This document shows positions 47,970-58,650 of a stretch of 64,000 nucleotides of DNA, piece by piece. Made by a program: the position numbers and the translations under genes. Location: NCBI RefSeq assembly GCF_014898055.3, contig NW_023601322.1, positions 69,096,740-69,160,739 of the forward strand, read 5' to 3'. Origin of the DNA: Talpa occidentalis. Lineage: Eukaryota > Chordata > Mammalia > Eulipotyphla > Talpidae. Every line of letters begins with the position of its first letter. The first letter of the stretch is position 1. The notes below the pieces were generated by a model. That model was not told the origin of the DNA. It worked only from the letters and a program-made list of their open reading frames with translations, and ran no database searches.

Positions 47970-50375
47970 CTGTTTTTGGCTTTATCAAGCAACACCGATA
48001 CATGCAAAAAGAAATAAAGAAATGAGCACAAATGGGTATAGACTGCTAATTCTTACCTATCAGTGATATTAGTAATACTTTAGCATAATCCCTTTAGCTA
48101 ATAAAAGGAAGCGTGTAAACTTCTTGAAGCTAGCAATGGTGATTTAAACATCCTTAACATCTCTCATCCAGCACCCGCTTTGAAAGGCAGGCTTTTATAA
48201 TATTTAACTAAACCCTTCCCGTTGCAACTGATATAGCAAATTAAATATTGTCTTAGACCTGCCTCAATAAAGAGATCTAGAAAATACCACATCTTCCACT
48301 CATCTGAATGACCCCAAACAAGCTTAAATTTCTCTCAAGGATTTCCTTGGATTTTCCCTCCTTCTCCCATGGGATCAAATTCACATTTCACTTAGCCACT
48401 TCTCTGCAAAATGACAGGTTTCTAAAGATACACTTCAAAGTCAATCCGGAGTTTTTCTGAGAAAATGATAACCTCCCCCCCAGGTCCAAGGAAGTAAGAA
48501 AATGATAACAGATGATTACAGGAAGCCTTTACCAATTTAGAGATTCCCCAGGAATAGAAAACCCAAAGAACACTGACTCATCAGTAATAGTAACTTACCC
48601 TTTCACAGCTTCTGCCTTATTCAATGTACTATCATTTTTCACAAACTAAGATTAAAAGTCTGGATTAATATTGAAATATTTAACATAATGAATATTCAAC
48701 ATACCATGAAAGAATAGTAACAATACTTAGAAAGAAATCATGTATCTGAGTTGCACAGGGCAAATGGACTATAAGCAAAAGCGCCTATCCTTCATGTCAC
48801 TTGAAATGGACCACCTTGAGTGCATTTTCTGAGTTATGACAGCACTTCCAGTTTCAAGAACACTCTGCAGTCTAACCTAGTTAATAAACCTGTAAGATTA
48901 TGTAATCTTATAAACCGATATGATAACATGAACCAGGCTTTCCAACTCATATCTTCAAAATCACCTCTCAAACACTAATATAAACCATATTAATAAAATC
49001 TTTTCAAGATAAAATTGATAGTACACTTATTTATGACAATATTTAAAAATGCAATCTCAGAACAAGAAATAAGGCAAATCCAGTTTGTATCCCTATAATA
49101 AACTAGAATCGGAAATTCATGAAAGAACTTGTCTAAGTTAGTAATTAAGGAATAAATCCAGTTATTTAACAGTAAGACTTAAGTGTACTAAATTACTCAT
49201 TACAAAAATAAGTATTTTTTCTAATTTAAAACAATTTTTTCTTCAGTAAAGTCTTCAAGTCTTCTAAAAGTATTTTTTCAGATGCAAATTACAATAATTT
49301 CCACAATAACACCCTCTCATCTTTTACAATGGAAACATGAACCTGATAAATTTTTTAAAAACCCAAATGACACTACTCATACAATACTTGCTCCAAATAA
49401 TCAAATCTTTGCTTCAAATATATAGAATAACACTCAAAGTTGCCTTTCAAACTACATTTACATGATATGTATTACTCCAAACTTGTAGCCAATGAAAAAG
49501 CACAAATTAAATCCTAATCACAAAGTGGGGCTAATAGATGACAATCTATCAAAAAATAAATAGAAATGCTTATTAATTTCAAGCTCCATTAGAAATAGGG
49601 TTGGGAGCATGCTTGCACATGGAGATAAAAAATGTTTGATAGTTATAAAAAAGTAAAGAATAAATAATGGTCATTCAGAGGTTGCAACAAAGACAATATT
49701 GAAGCTTTACTCTAAATCATGGTTATTTCTGCACACTTTAAACTTTCAGTATTGGATAGATTTAGCACAGTGCTCTTGCAAGTGAACAAACCACATGAGA
49801 TAATGGCAAGTCAAACCAGACTATCCACTTCTCCACAACAAGGGGACCAAGCCTACCACAACACTTCACTAATAACACCCTCAAGGTCTGGAAACAGACA
49901 CAGTGGCATCTGGGCAAATGTTTGCTCTGTGAGATTCTCACAAATGCCTGATACAGTTAACATTTTTTCTTAAGAGAACATTATTTAATAAGATTTAAAT
50001 CCTCCAATATCTCAGTATATTCAAAATTCCTTTACAAATTAAAGAGTGGTATCATAGTCACTCAAGACAAAAACAAAGACCTGGGCTGGAAAGCAGAAAG
50101 GATAGTACTTTCATGTTTTTCACTATCTCTATCTAGATAGACAATGCTGCAAAAAAAAAAAAAATCTGAATAAACCTTTTACCAGTTTTTCACTTTTTAA
50201 GTACAGTAAAATTCACTATGGTGTACTATTCTATGTTTTTGAAAAGCTAACCTGTTGTGTAAACACCTCCACAATCAAGACACAGAAAAGTTAAAATGAA
50301 TTTATTTTATTTTCACAACAGCATATACATATAACTAAACCTCAAAATATAAATGTACAAAACATTAGCTTCAAG
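47970..50375. other. Intronic stretch, no gene seen
   Basis: 2.4 kb of AT-rich sequence with no SINE or young LINE-1, the longest repeat-poor stretch in the upstream intron. Confidence 0.55.
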
Positions 50376-50379
50376 AGCT

Positions 50380-51065
50380 AATCTAACATTAACTTACTCC
50401 AAAGCTACAGTCATCAAATCAGTGTGGTACTGGCACAGACAGACATACATACTACCAGAATGAAATAGAAAGGCCAGAAACAAACCCTCACATATACAGT
50501 CTAATGCTCTTCAACAAGAGAGTTTAACATTCAATGAGGAAAGGACAGTGTTTTCAACAAATGGTGCTGGCAAAACTGGATAAACAAAGAATGAAAGTGG
50601 ACCTTACTAATATATACAAAACAACTCAATATGGATCAAAAACCTAAATGTAAAAGCTAAAACCATAAACTTTTTAAAAGAAAACTTAAGGCCAAAGTTT
50701 TACAACACTAGATTTGGTAATGATTTCTTGGATATGACACCAAAGACACAGGCAACAAAAAATACTGATAAATTGGACTTCACCAAAATAAAAACTTGAG
50801 CTATGTCAAGACACATCAGCAAAGCAAAAGGCAACCCAGAGAATGGAAAAAAATAATTTGTAAGTCATTTGTGCGAGTATCAATTTGTAACCTGAAGAAA
50901 TCCTAAAGCTCAATAACTTAAGGAAAAAAAAATACACAAAGGATTTGAACAGACATCTCTCCAAAGAAACACAAAAATGGCCAATAACCCAAAAAGATAT
51001 GCAACATTACTTCTCATTAGAAGAAACGCTAATCTAAGCTATGAGATACAACATCACCTTCATTA
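50380..51065 (+). mobile_element. Old LINE-1 ORF2 fragment
   Basis: Patterns TGGTACTGGCACAGACAGAC, TTTTCAACAAATGGTGCTGG and TTGGACTTCACCAAAAT mark the last third of LINE-1 ORF2. Frames are broken. Confidence 0.85.
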
Positions 51066-51094
51066 TGATGATTCATTTTAAAAGGAGGTGGGGG

Positions 51095-52330
51095 GCTTCA
51101 CTTTGGTTTTCTTGAGCTACTATCTGTGTCCCCGAGTGTGTGTGCCTAATCTCAGCTGGTCGGCCAAAGACCCCGAGTGTCAACACTAGTTGTCGTTGTC
51201 CCCCGCCTCCTTCCACCACAACCCCACAGCCCCTTTTCTGCTCCAATGAGATGAAAAATATTATCATGAATCAGGAGAAACTGGCCAAATTGCAGGCACA
51301 AGTGCACACTGGTGAGAAAGGTACTGCTCCAAGGAAGAAGAAAGTGGTTCATAAAACAGCTACTGCAGATGATTAGAAAAATCTTCAGTTCTCTTTAAAG
51401 AAGTTAAGGGTAAACAATATCTCTGGTATTGAAGAGGTGAATGTATTCACAAACCAAGGAACAGTGATCCACTTTAACAATCTGAAAGCTCAGGCATCTC
51501 TGGTAGCAAACACTTTCACCATATCACGTTGGTCATGCTGAAAAACAAAGCAGCTGACAAAAATACTACCCAGTATCTTAACCCAGCTTAGCGCAGACAG
51601 TCCGACTAATTTTAAGGAAACTGGTTGACGCACTGACCAAACAATATGTGGATGGAAACAAGCACCGCACCACTTGCTCCTTGAAAAGGATTGTAAAGAG
51701 GATGATGATGAAGTTCCAGATCTTGTGGAGAATTTTGGTGAGGTTTCCAAAAATGAAGCAAACTGAATTGAATTAACTTCTGAAGAAGATAAAAGTAGAA
51801 GTTACTGGGAGCCACTGTTTTATACTGACTGCTTTTTAAAATTTTGTTCATGGATCTGACAAAACACAGATCTAATATTCGTAAGCTTGAGTCCTTTGGC
51901 CACTGCAACTCTTTCGGATTTTGTTTTTTTTTTTGTTTTGTTTTGTTTTTAAGATTTGTTTATTTATTTATTTATACATACATACATACATACATACAAG
52001 CACTGGGTACAGTCAGAAGCACAGGAGGGTGAGTGAATTCACCAGAGCCAGAGCAGGGAGCAGAGCAGGCAGAAGTACTGAAGTACACTGCTGAGGGGAG
52101 CAGCGGGCTGCAGGAGAGGTCTGCGCGCCATGTGGGACCCTCCTCCGGTGGCCGGGGAGCAGCCAGGGATCGAACCAGCGCTGCAGAGGCTGCAGCCAGC
52201 TTCGCAACCCAGCGCTCAACCACTGCACCACTGGGGAGGCCCTCTTTTGGATTTTGTTTATATAAATTCACTCCTTGAAGCTAGGAATAATGTTTCTAAA
52301 ATTCTTTACTTAATATAAAACTTAAATTCT
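51095..52330 (+). pseudogene. BTF3: Processed BTF3 pseudogene (nascent-polypeptide-associated complex beta), split by a SINE
   Basis: An intronless copy of BTF3 mRNA. The frame from about 51270 reads [13 protein letters not shown], a variant of GGKGTARRKKKVVH (here [15 protein letters not shown]), then TATADD, and stops at a TAG where the parent has lysine. Later segments ([17 protein letters not shown], a degenerate central part, DDDEVPDLVENF, SKNEAN) are recognisable in shifted frames. [11 protein letters not shown] favours BTF3 over BTF3L4. About 80 bp of 5' UTR-like and about 300 bp of 3' UTR-like sequence are included. A SINE at 51926-52241 interrupts the 3' UTR. Stops and frameshifts rule out a working protein. 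The 5' and 3' limits are approximate. Confidence 0.88.
51926..52241 (-). mobile_element. SINE, lineage 1a, in the BTF3 pseudogene
   Basis: TSD CTCTTTCGGATTTTGTT (51909-51925) and CTCTTTTGGATTTTGTT (52242-52258), one mismatch. The tail has an ATAC/TATG repeat (about 51975-52000). Insertion postdates the pseudogene. Confidence 0.93.
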
Positions 52331-52428
52331 TTACTTTGTATACAGCTTTATTTTTTATATAAATGTATATAAATTAACACTGATTTGTACACAGAAAGCA
52401 AAGTTATTATAGAAAGTTTATCATGGCA

Positions 52429-52977
52429 GGAGCCTCCCTGGTGGCACAGAGGTTAAAGACAGAGCTATCAGGGCCTCCCGGGTGGCGCAGCAGTTGAGCA
52501 CTGGGCAGCTTGCCTCTGCAGCGCGGTTCTATCCCTGGCCACTGGGCGAGGGTCCCACATGGCGCGCAGACCTCTCCAGCCACCTGCTGCTCCCCTCAGC
52601 AGTGTACTTCGTCAATCTGCCTGTTCTGCTCCCTGCTCTGGCTCTGGTGAATTCTCTCACCCTCCCCCGTTTCTGATTGTACCCCAGTGTTTGTATAAAT
52701 AAATAAAATAAAATCTTTAAAAAATAATAATAATAAAAGCAAAAGAAAAACCATAATCTTAAAAAAAAAAAAAAAAAGACATAGCTATCAAGCTATCACC
52801 AGCAACCACAGTTCGAGGTCTATCCCTAGCCTGGCGCAACCCACATGGCACAGCAGACCTCTCCTGTCTGGCCCACTACTCCCGTCAGCAGTGCATTACA
52901 GTAGATCTGTCTGTTCTGCTCCCCACTTTCCCTGGTGAATCTTCTCACCCCCACCCCCTGCATCTCTGGTCTACACA
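52429..52977 (+). mobile_element. Outer SINE, lineage 2, split by a second SINE
   Basis: Head at 52429-52470 (AGCCTCCCTGGTGGCACAG) resumes at 52777 with GCTATCAAGCTATCACC and continues to about 52977, where the 3' tail is lost. The inserted copy is at 52471-52776. Confidence 0.9.
52471..52776 (+). mobile_element. Inner SINE, lineage 1b, nested in another SINE
   Basis: TSD AGACAGAGCTATCA (52457-52470) and AGACATAGCTATCA (52777-52790). About 13 bp in the head are missing before CTCTGCAGCGCGG. Long A/AAT-rich tail. Confidence 0.94.
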
Positions 52978-52989
52978 TGGAATATGACT

Positions 52990-54581
52990 GATAATCTTTG
53001 ATGGAATTTGATTAAAGCTTTCAAATGACAGATAATGCAACAGGTGGTATAATCTTCCAATTTTTAGATAAATAAGCACTAAGAATGTAACATACAACAT
53101 GGTAACTATAGTTAAAACATTGCTTGTAGGATATATCTGAAATTTAAAGAGACTAGATCCTAGGAGTGCCCATCACAATTTTTTTCTTTTTTTTCTTTGG
53201 GATCATGGATGTTAAACTTACTATGAAAATCATTTTAAATTTAACTCAAATCATTGTGCTGTACACCTTTAATTTATATAATGTTGTATGTTAAATACAT
53301 CTCAATAAAATTGGGGAAGGGGGACAGAAAACAAGCACTGGTAAGAATGTAGAGAAATTAGATCATTTGTGCACTGCTGGTTTAAGATGTAAAATGGTAG
53401 AGGACATTGTGGAAAGAAGTATGGCAGTTACTCAGAAAAGTAAAAGTTAATTTACTGTGTAATTCAACAATTTCACTTCTGGGTATACATTCAAAAGAAC
53501 TAAAAGCAGGGTCTCAAGAGAGACATTTGTACACCCATGTTCATAGCAGCATTTTTTTTTAAGTTTTTTAAAAAGATTTATTTATTTATGCATATAAGAA
53601 CTGAGGTACAGGCCAGAGGTGTGCCAGGTGAGAGGATTCACCTAAGACAGTGGAGAACAAAACAGACTGTGAAATGCACTGCTGAGGGGAGCAGCGGACA
53701 AGTCAGGAAAGGTCTGCTGCGCCATGTGGGTAGCTCCCTGGCCAGGGATCGAACTAGTGCTGCAGTGGCTGCGGATAGCTTCATAGGTTACATCTTAACC
53801 CCCTGAGCCACCAGGGAGGCCCCATAGCAGCATTATTCACAGTAGATAAAACATGGAACCAACCCAAGTGTTCACCAACAAATGAATGGACAAGCAAAAT
53901 GTGACATATACATACAACAAAATGCTATTCCGCCTTGAAGAGGGAAAATCTGACATTTTAAACAAGGGTAAACCTTGAGAACATTATGTTAAGCAAAATA
54001 AGGTAAATACTGTGTGATTTTACTTATTTGCAATAGCCAGAGTAGTCAAAAAGAAAGCAGAATGGTGGTTGCTAGGGGCTGGGGAACAAGGAAACTGTGA
54101 GTTGTTTAGCAGATAAGAGTGTGAATTTTGCAAGATGATTTCTAGAAATGGATGGTAGTGATAGCTGCACAATGATATAAAAGTGTTGAGTATCATGGAA
54201 CTGTACATTTTAAGATGTTTAAGTTTTATGTATATTTAACCACTATTTTAAAGTTTTAAGGAAAAGAAATTCTACACATGCTACAATATGGCTGAATCTT
54301 GAAGACATTATGCTATGTGAAATAAGTCAGACACAAAAGAACATACACAATTCCATTTATATGGGGTGCCTAGAATAGGCAAATTCAGAGAGGAAGAAAA
54401 GTAGGGGTCAGGGGATGTGCAGTTCTTGTTTAATGTGTACAGAGTTCCTAGTTTAAGTTCTGGAAATGGATAGTGATGGCAGTTTCACAACATTGTAAAT
54501 GTACTTAATGCCATGAACTGCACAATTACAATGGATTAAATGTCAATTTTATGTATACTTTACCACACACAAAAACAATTT
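52990..54581 (+). mobile_element. Old LINE-1 sequence, two fragments, interrupted by a SINE
   Basis: The 3' UTR-like part at about 53030-53320 (ends TACATCTCAATAAAATTGG) abuts a second ORF2-3' UTR piece at about 53330-54581. The SINE at 53555-53822 lies in the second piece. The piggyBac element inserted at its 3' edge. Confidence 0.75.
53555..53822 (-). mobile_element. SINE, lineage 2, inside a LINE-1
   Basis: TSD CATAGCAGCATT at 53542-53553 and 53823-53834. Confidence 0.94.
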
Positions 54582-54600
54582 TTAACCCTTTGCACTCCGC

Positions 54601-54663
54601 TGTCCCCTCTCAGGGGACATCGGAATTCTAGCATATCACTTGGATGTCCCCTCTCAGGGGACA
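54601..54663. repeat. Two identical 19-bp palindromes at the left end of the piggyBac element
   Basis: TGTCCCCTCTCAGGGGACA occurs at 54601-54619 and again at 54645-54663. Each copy is an 8-bp inverted repeat around a 3-base centre. They lie 15 and 59 bp inside the left terminus, where subterminal transposase-binding repeats are expected. No equivalent pair was seen near the right terminus. Confidence 0.85.
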
Positions 54664-55187
54664 TTGCAATTTATTAGTGATTACGGGGAATTGAGTTATT
54701 TCAACGCAACTTTTTGAGACATGCATGTTTCCCTGAAGTTTCATCTTGAAATGGCACAAGAAATTAAATCAAAATATCGTAAAATTACTAAGATATATAC
54801 AAGAAATGTCAGCGGGTTTTGTGTCGGATGAGAACGTGAGATGCGTGCTCACGACGGTCCCAGCACTTCGCGACGCCACTTGAAAAGAGCGATAAGGGGA
54901 GTTTGTAGAAGAAAGGTCGGTTTTCGAACATAGCGCACTGTATAGTGAGATACATAATTACAAACAAACAAGTCTACATCTGGAGGAAAAGATTTTCAAA
55001 GCTGAGCTCATTTTGGTTTGAAGCTTCGAGCAGTGCACATAGATCTAACGAGGAGAAAATCGGAAAAGTGATTCTTTTCTTAGTGAATAAATTGTTTGGT
55101 GAAAGCTATTTTGGTAAATATCATCTTGTGAGTTAGTAATAACAATTAGAAATTTTCAACCCATGCATTTATTTATTCATATTTTTT

Positions 55188-55532
55188 TTTAGTTTTTTTT
55201 TTATAGAGGCATGTTTTTTATTTATTTATTTATTTGTTTGTTTATTTATTTATTTATTTTATTTGTTTGTTTTGTTTATACATGCACTGGGTACAGTCAG
55301 AAGCGCGGGAGGGTGAGAGAATTCACCAGAGCCAGAGTGGGGAGCAGAACAGGCAGAAGGACTGAAGTACACTGCTGAGGGGAGCAGCGGGTGGCAGGAG
55401 AGGTCTGCGCACCATGTGGGATCCTCCTCCGGTGGCCGGGGCCGGGGAGCAGCCGGGGATCGAACCGGTGCCGCAGAGGCCCCGGGCAGCTTCGCAACCC
55501 AGCGCTCAACCGCTGCACCACCGGGGAGGCCC
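55188..55532 (-). mobile_element. SINE, lineage 1a with CATGCCTCTA tail, inside the piggyBac element
   Basis: Full-length minus-strand copy with TSD TATTCATATTTTTT at 55174-55187 and 55533-55546. The tail reads ATAGAGGCATG on the plus strand. Long ATTT/GTTT runs make it longer than usual. It inserted after the piggyBac element. Confidence 0.92.
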
Positions 55533-55555
55533 TATTCATATTTTTTATTAGAACA

Positions 55556-55654
55556 ATGGCAAAGCGTCCAACCACGAATGAGTCTCATGACACAAGCAGT
55601 AGTGAAGATGAGCTCCATATAGATCTCTATACAGACATGTCAAACATGCACTAA
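55556..55654 (+). pseudogene. Remnant of a piggyBac transposase N-terminus (32 codons)
   Basis: An ATG opens a 32-codon frame beginning MAKRPTTNESHD, followed by a serine/acidic run (SSSEDE) and a stop. Piggybac-type transposases commonly start with a short basic stretch followed by an acidic, serine-rich segment, so this looks like the first codons of the parental transposase left after an internal deletion. No catalytic aspartates and no C-terminal cysteine-rich domain remain downstream. The role is inferred from position and composition, not from a database match. Confidence 0.5.
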
Positions 55655-55915
55655 TCAGCCTGCAATGCATATTGGGGAGTGTTACAAAACTTATACTGTA
55701 CAAAATTATAAACAATGAAATATTGGTTTTTTTTTACAAATATACATTCCTCGATGTCACCCAATTCATATAAGTCTAATATCATTAAAATACGTTACTT
55801 GGTTCCAAAATTATACTAAATAATACGAGGGTCTGTAAATGCACGTTTCCACCGCAAAGTAGCGTCAAGTACCTGGTAGCCAATGTCCAGAATGGTTCGG
55901 AGTGCAAAGGGTTAA

Positions 55916-56130
55916 GTAACAACCCCTGTCCCCAGGAATTTCACTTCTAAAAAGTTATGTCAAAGAAATAGCCAAAATATTTAGCTACAAACTAAAGCAG
56001 TTCTGGAAGCAAACTAAATGTCCTGCAGAGGACTGATTAAATAAGTTAAATAATGGAAAAAGAGAGATCATTAACATGTTATGTTATTTACATTGTGCAA
56101 TTAATCAATTCTAAAACAAGTATTTCTCAT
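55916..56130 (+). mobile_element. Degraded LINE-1-like fragment right of the piggyBac insertion
   Basis: ATTTCACTTCTAAAAAGTTA and AACTAAATGTCCTGCAGAGG resemble a diverged ORF2 end. Confidence 0.5.
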
Positions 56131-56639
56131 TTGTCTCTAAAAAAGGAAAAAACTGGATGTCTTATAATTGATTACATGTCTTGTTTTACTTGGCTGTGTT
56201 CCTTTTCTCTTAGTGATACATGAAATAAAGATTAATCTTATACTAATAATAGGGGGGAAATTCAAGTTATGATAAGGTTACAAAAGAACATATAAAATAA
56301 AATCATGTTCTCATAAAAGTTATATATATAGTCAATATACTAGTCTAGAAAGAAAGGTTAGAAGATACACAGTAAGCCCTCAACAGTATCCATAGGTCCT
56401 GGAAAATGGGACTTTAAACAAAACTTTTAACAGACAACAGGTCCTCAAATAATGTCCCAGAGGTGATTTTTTTTTTCATCACCATTATGAACAAATGATG
56501 TTATCTGAGGACGTGCTGGACACCAAAATGTTAATATCATTTATCATTACGTGGTATAAATAATAGCAAAATTATCATAAAAAATTAATAAACTGGATGT
56601 AAAGCTATGCCCTCCACATCCCTATCAACCCAGCACAAT

Positions 56640-57330
56640 CCTAAATATAGCATAACTATATCTACTATTTTTAGAGGAAGCAGACCGGTGGTAAGGCCAC
56701 AGGACAGCGCACCATTTTCCCCAACCCCATCTCCACAAGGATAGTACAAATTTCAGCATGCCATGAACTAGACTTACCAAACTAGGAGAAAGGAGCACGG
56801 TGACCACTACCAAATGGGAGCAGACACGTCTGGTCTTTGCCCCTTTTTCCAACTTGAGCACTTGGCAGGCATAAGACCCTACTCTCTTCAGAGACTACAT
56901 CTGTCACTATCTTGACCTTCTGGTGGATTCAGCTTGTGGGCACATTCTGAACTCTAATTTTCCCAGCCCTGTGGTGCCTTGGACTCATTGTCTTGGCAGA
57001 TTTGCTTTTGGGCTTTGGCTGTCTTGCTCTGGGCTCTACCTATTTGGCTAGGCATTTTCCTAGAAGGACATGGTGATGTCACAGTTTGACAGGTAGTCTG
57101 TATTTTGAAATAATTTCTCTCCTCCACCCCTTTCTATCCCCTTTATATCTCTCACCAATTAAAAATCTTTGAGCACACTATAGTTTGATTACTTTGATAT
57201 TATGGGTGAGCCTCATGAAGCCATATATTTTAGAGAAATAATGGATTTTCCCCCTAAGAGTTTGAGGTCCCTGTTTCGTTCAGTATCAGTTTTGGTTCTC
57301 TGAGTTTTGCCAAGTATCACTATAACTAGA
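56640..57330 (+). mobile_element. LTR-like copy B, same family as copy A
   Basis: Shares with copy A, in order, GGTGCCTTGGAC, GCTCTGGGCTCTACC / GCTTGGGGCCAACCC, TTTGGCTAGGCATTT / TTTGGCTGTGCATTT and CAATTAAAAATCTTTGAGCAC, then a GAGGTCCCTG-type 3' part. The divergence is too great for a pair of LTRs from one recent provirus. Ends are approximate. Confidence 0.55.
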
Positions 57331-57356
57331 AATGGGTTAAGAATGTCAAATAAAAA

Positions 57357-57900
57357 CACTTAGTCGAAAGAAAACCTGTACTCCTATGTTTTTTCCAGCA
57401 CTAAAGATATGGAAACAACCCAAATGCCCCAAAATAGATGAATGGATCAAAAAGCTGTGGTGTATTTACACAACGGAATATTACTCAGCAATCAAAAAAG
57501 AAAAACACATGCCATTTGCAGCAACATGGATGAAGCTGGATGGGATATACTAGCCAAAGTAAATCAGAAAGGAAAAGATAAGTATCAGCTGGTATCACTT
57601 ATATGTGGACTTCAGAGAAAACAAATAAAAGGTCAAGAAAAAGTCAAAACTAGAAAGCTGACCATAAATCTGAGGCATAAAGCAAAGAAGGGGGAAAAGG
57701 GAAGGTGAAAGAAAACAGGAGGGGCAAACACAAGGGCATATGGTGATGGTTCATGGGTGATATGGTGGCAGGAGAATTATGAGGACTATAACGATGTAGG
57801 AAAAAAGAAGGAAGAAGAAATGCGTCAGGTATCTCAGGAGAGATACAAAATTTAACGGCACTGAAGGAGGTCAGGACCCAGCCCGACAAAAAAAAAAATT
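57357..57900 (+). mobile_element. LINE-1 3' end, 5'-truncated
   Basis: CAACCCAAATGCCCCAAAAT, ATTACTCAGCAATCAAAAA and AACATGGATGAAGCTGGATG mark the ORF2 end. A diverged 3' UTR ends in poly-A near 57897. Confidence 0.87.
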
Positions 57901-58359
57901 TATGGCTTAAGAGAGTCTTGTAGAAGGTAAATCAGCAATGCATGCTATTTAAATACTGAGCTACTTCAATAGTTTTACTCTTAAAACAACCTTCTTAATA
58001 TGGATAAAGACTGCACTCTGTAATTGAAAAAATTAGCATTTTATTACATTAAAAGTTTAAATAAATATCCTTTATAAAATATTTTATTCATTACACAAGT
58101 GACAAAGTTCAAACTATCTGGCTGGGATTCATAAGATTAAAAATGCCTAAAAGCATGGTATCATATTCATCAAATAATAGACATAATCAATGACAGATTA
58201 GCTAGAGCAGGAAATATCCACCACATAACTTTTAAGACCTACGTTTAAAAAAAACTATTTCCCCAAGTTCTTCTAGCTAACTGTGCTAGAGGGTAAAATA
58301 GTTACATTAGCAACAGTTCTTGCCTTAAGGCATCCACAGTTCCACTGGGGGGTAGAAAG

Positions 58360-58650
58360 GAAGAAAGCAATGGAAAACTTCAAGACGTTGGATTGGCAAT
58401 GATTTCTTAGCTATGACACCAAACACAGGCAAAAGAAAAAGATAGACTGAACTTGATCAAAATTAAAGTTCTGTGCAGTAACACTCATTATCAAGGGGAT
58501 GAAAATGTTTACAAATCACATTTAAGAAATAAATATCCAGAATACATAAGGAATTTCTACAACCCAACTGAAATGGGCAAAGGATCTGAATAGAGATTTC
58601 TTCAAAGAAAATACACAGATGGCCCAACATCACATGCAAAGATGCTCAAT
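58360..58650 (+). mobile_element. Old LINE-1 ORF2 fragment
   Basis: GGCAATGATTTCTTAGCTATG, CAAACACAGGCAAAAG and ATCCAGAATACATAAGG resemble ORF2. The younger LINE-1 copy follows directly. Confidence 0.75.

Larger units (their letters stand above)
54586..55911 (+). mobile_element. Non-autonomous piggyBac DNA transposon with nested SINE
   Basis: The ends are 14-bp perfect terminal inverted repeats (CCCTTTGCACTCCG at 54586, its complement ending at 55911), and TTAA flanks both sides (54582-54585 and 55912-55915). This is the diagnostic piggyBac signature. After subtracting the SINE at 55188-55532 and one copy of its TSD, the element is about 967 bp, too short for a roughly 1.7-1.8-kb transposase gene. 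The interior has many intact CpGs (about 54790-54930), unlike the flanks, suggesting a relatively young insertion. It sits inside LINE-1-derived sequence in a CTNNA1 intron. The element would depend on a transposase made elsewhere. Confidence 0.9.

Noticed and set aside
51140..51376. Functional BTF3-like small protein
   Set aside because: The frame stops after TATADD where BTF3 continues, and the downstream coding sequence is frameshifted.
44300..57330. One intact provirus bounded by the two LTR-like copies
   Set aside because: The copies are too diverged and the interval holds L2, LINE-1, SINEs, a BTF3 retrocopy and the piggyBac element, with no retroviral gene remnants recognised.
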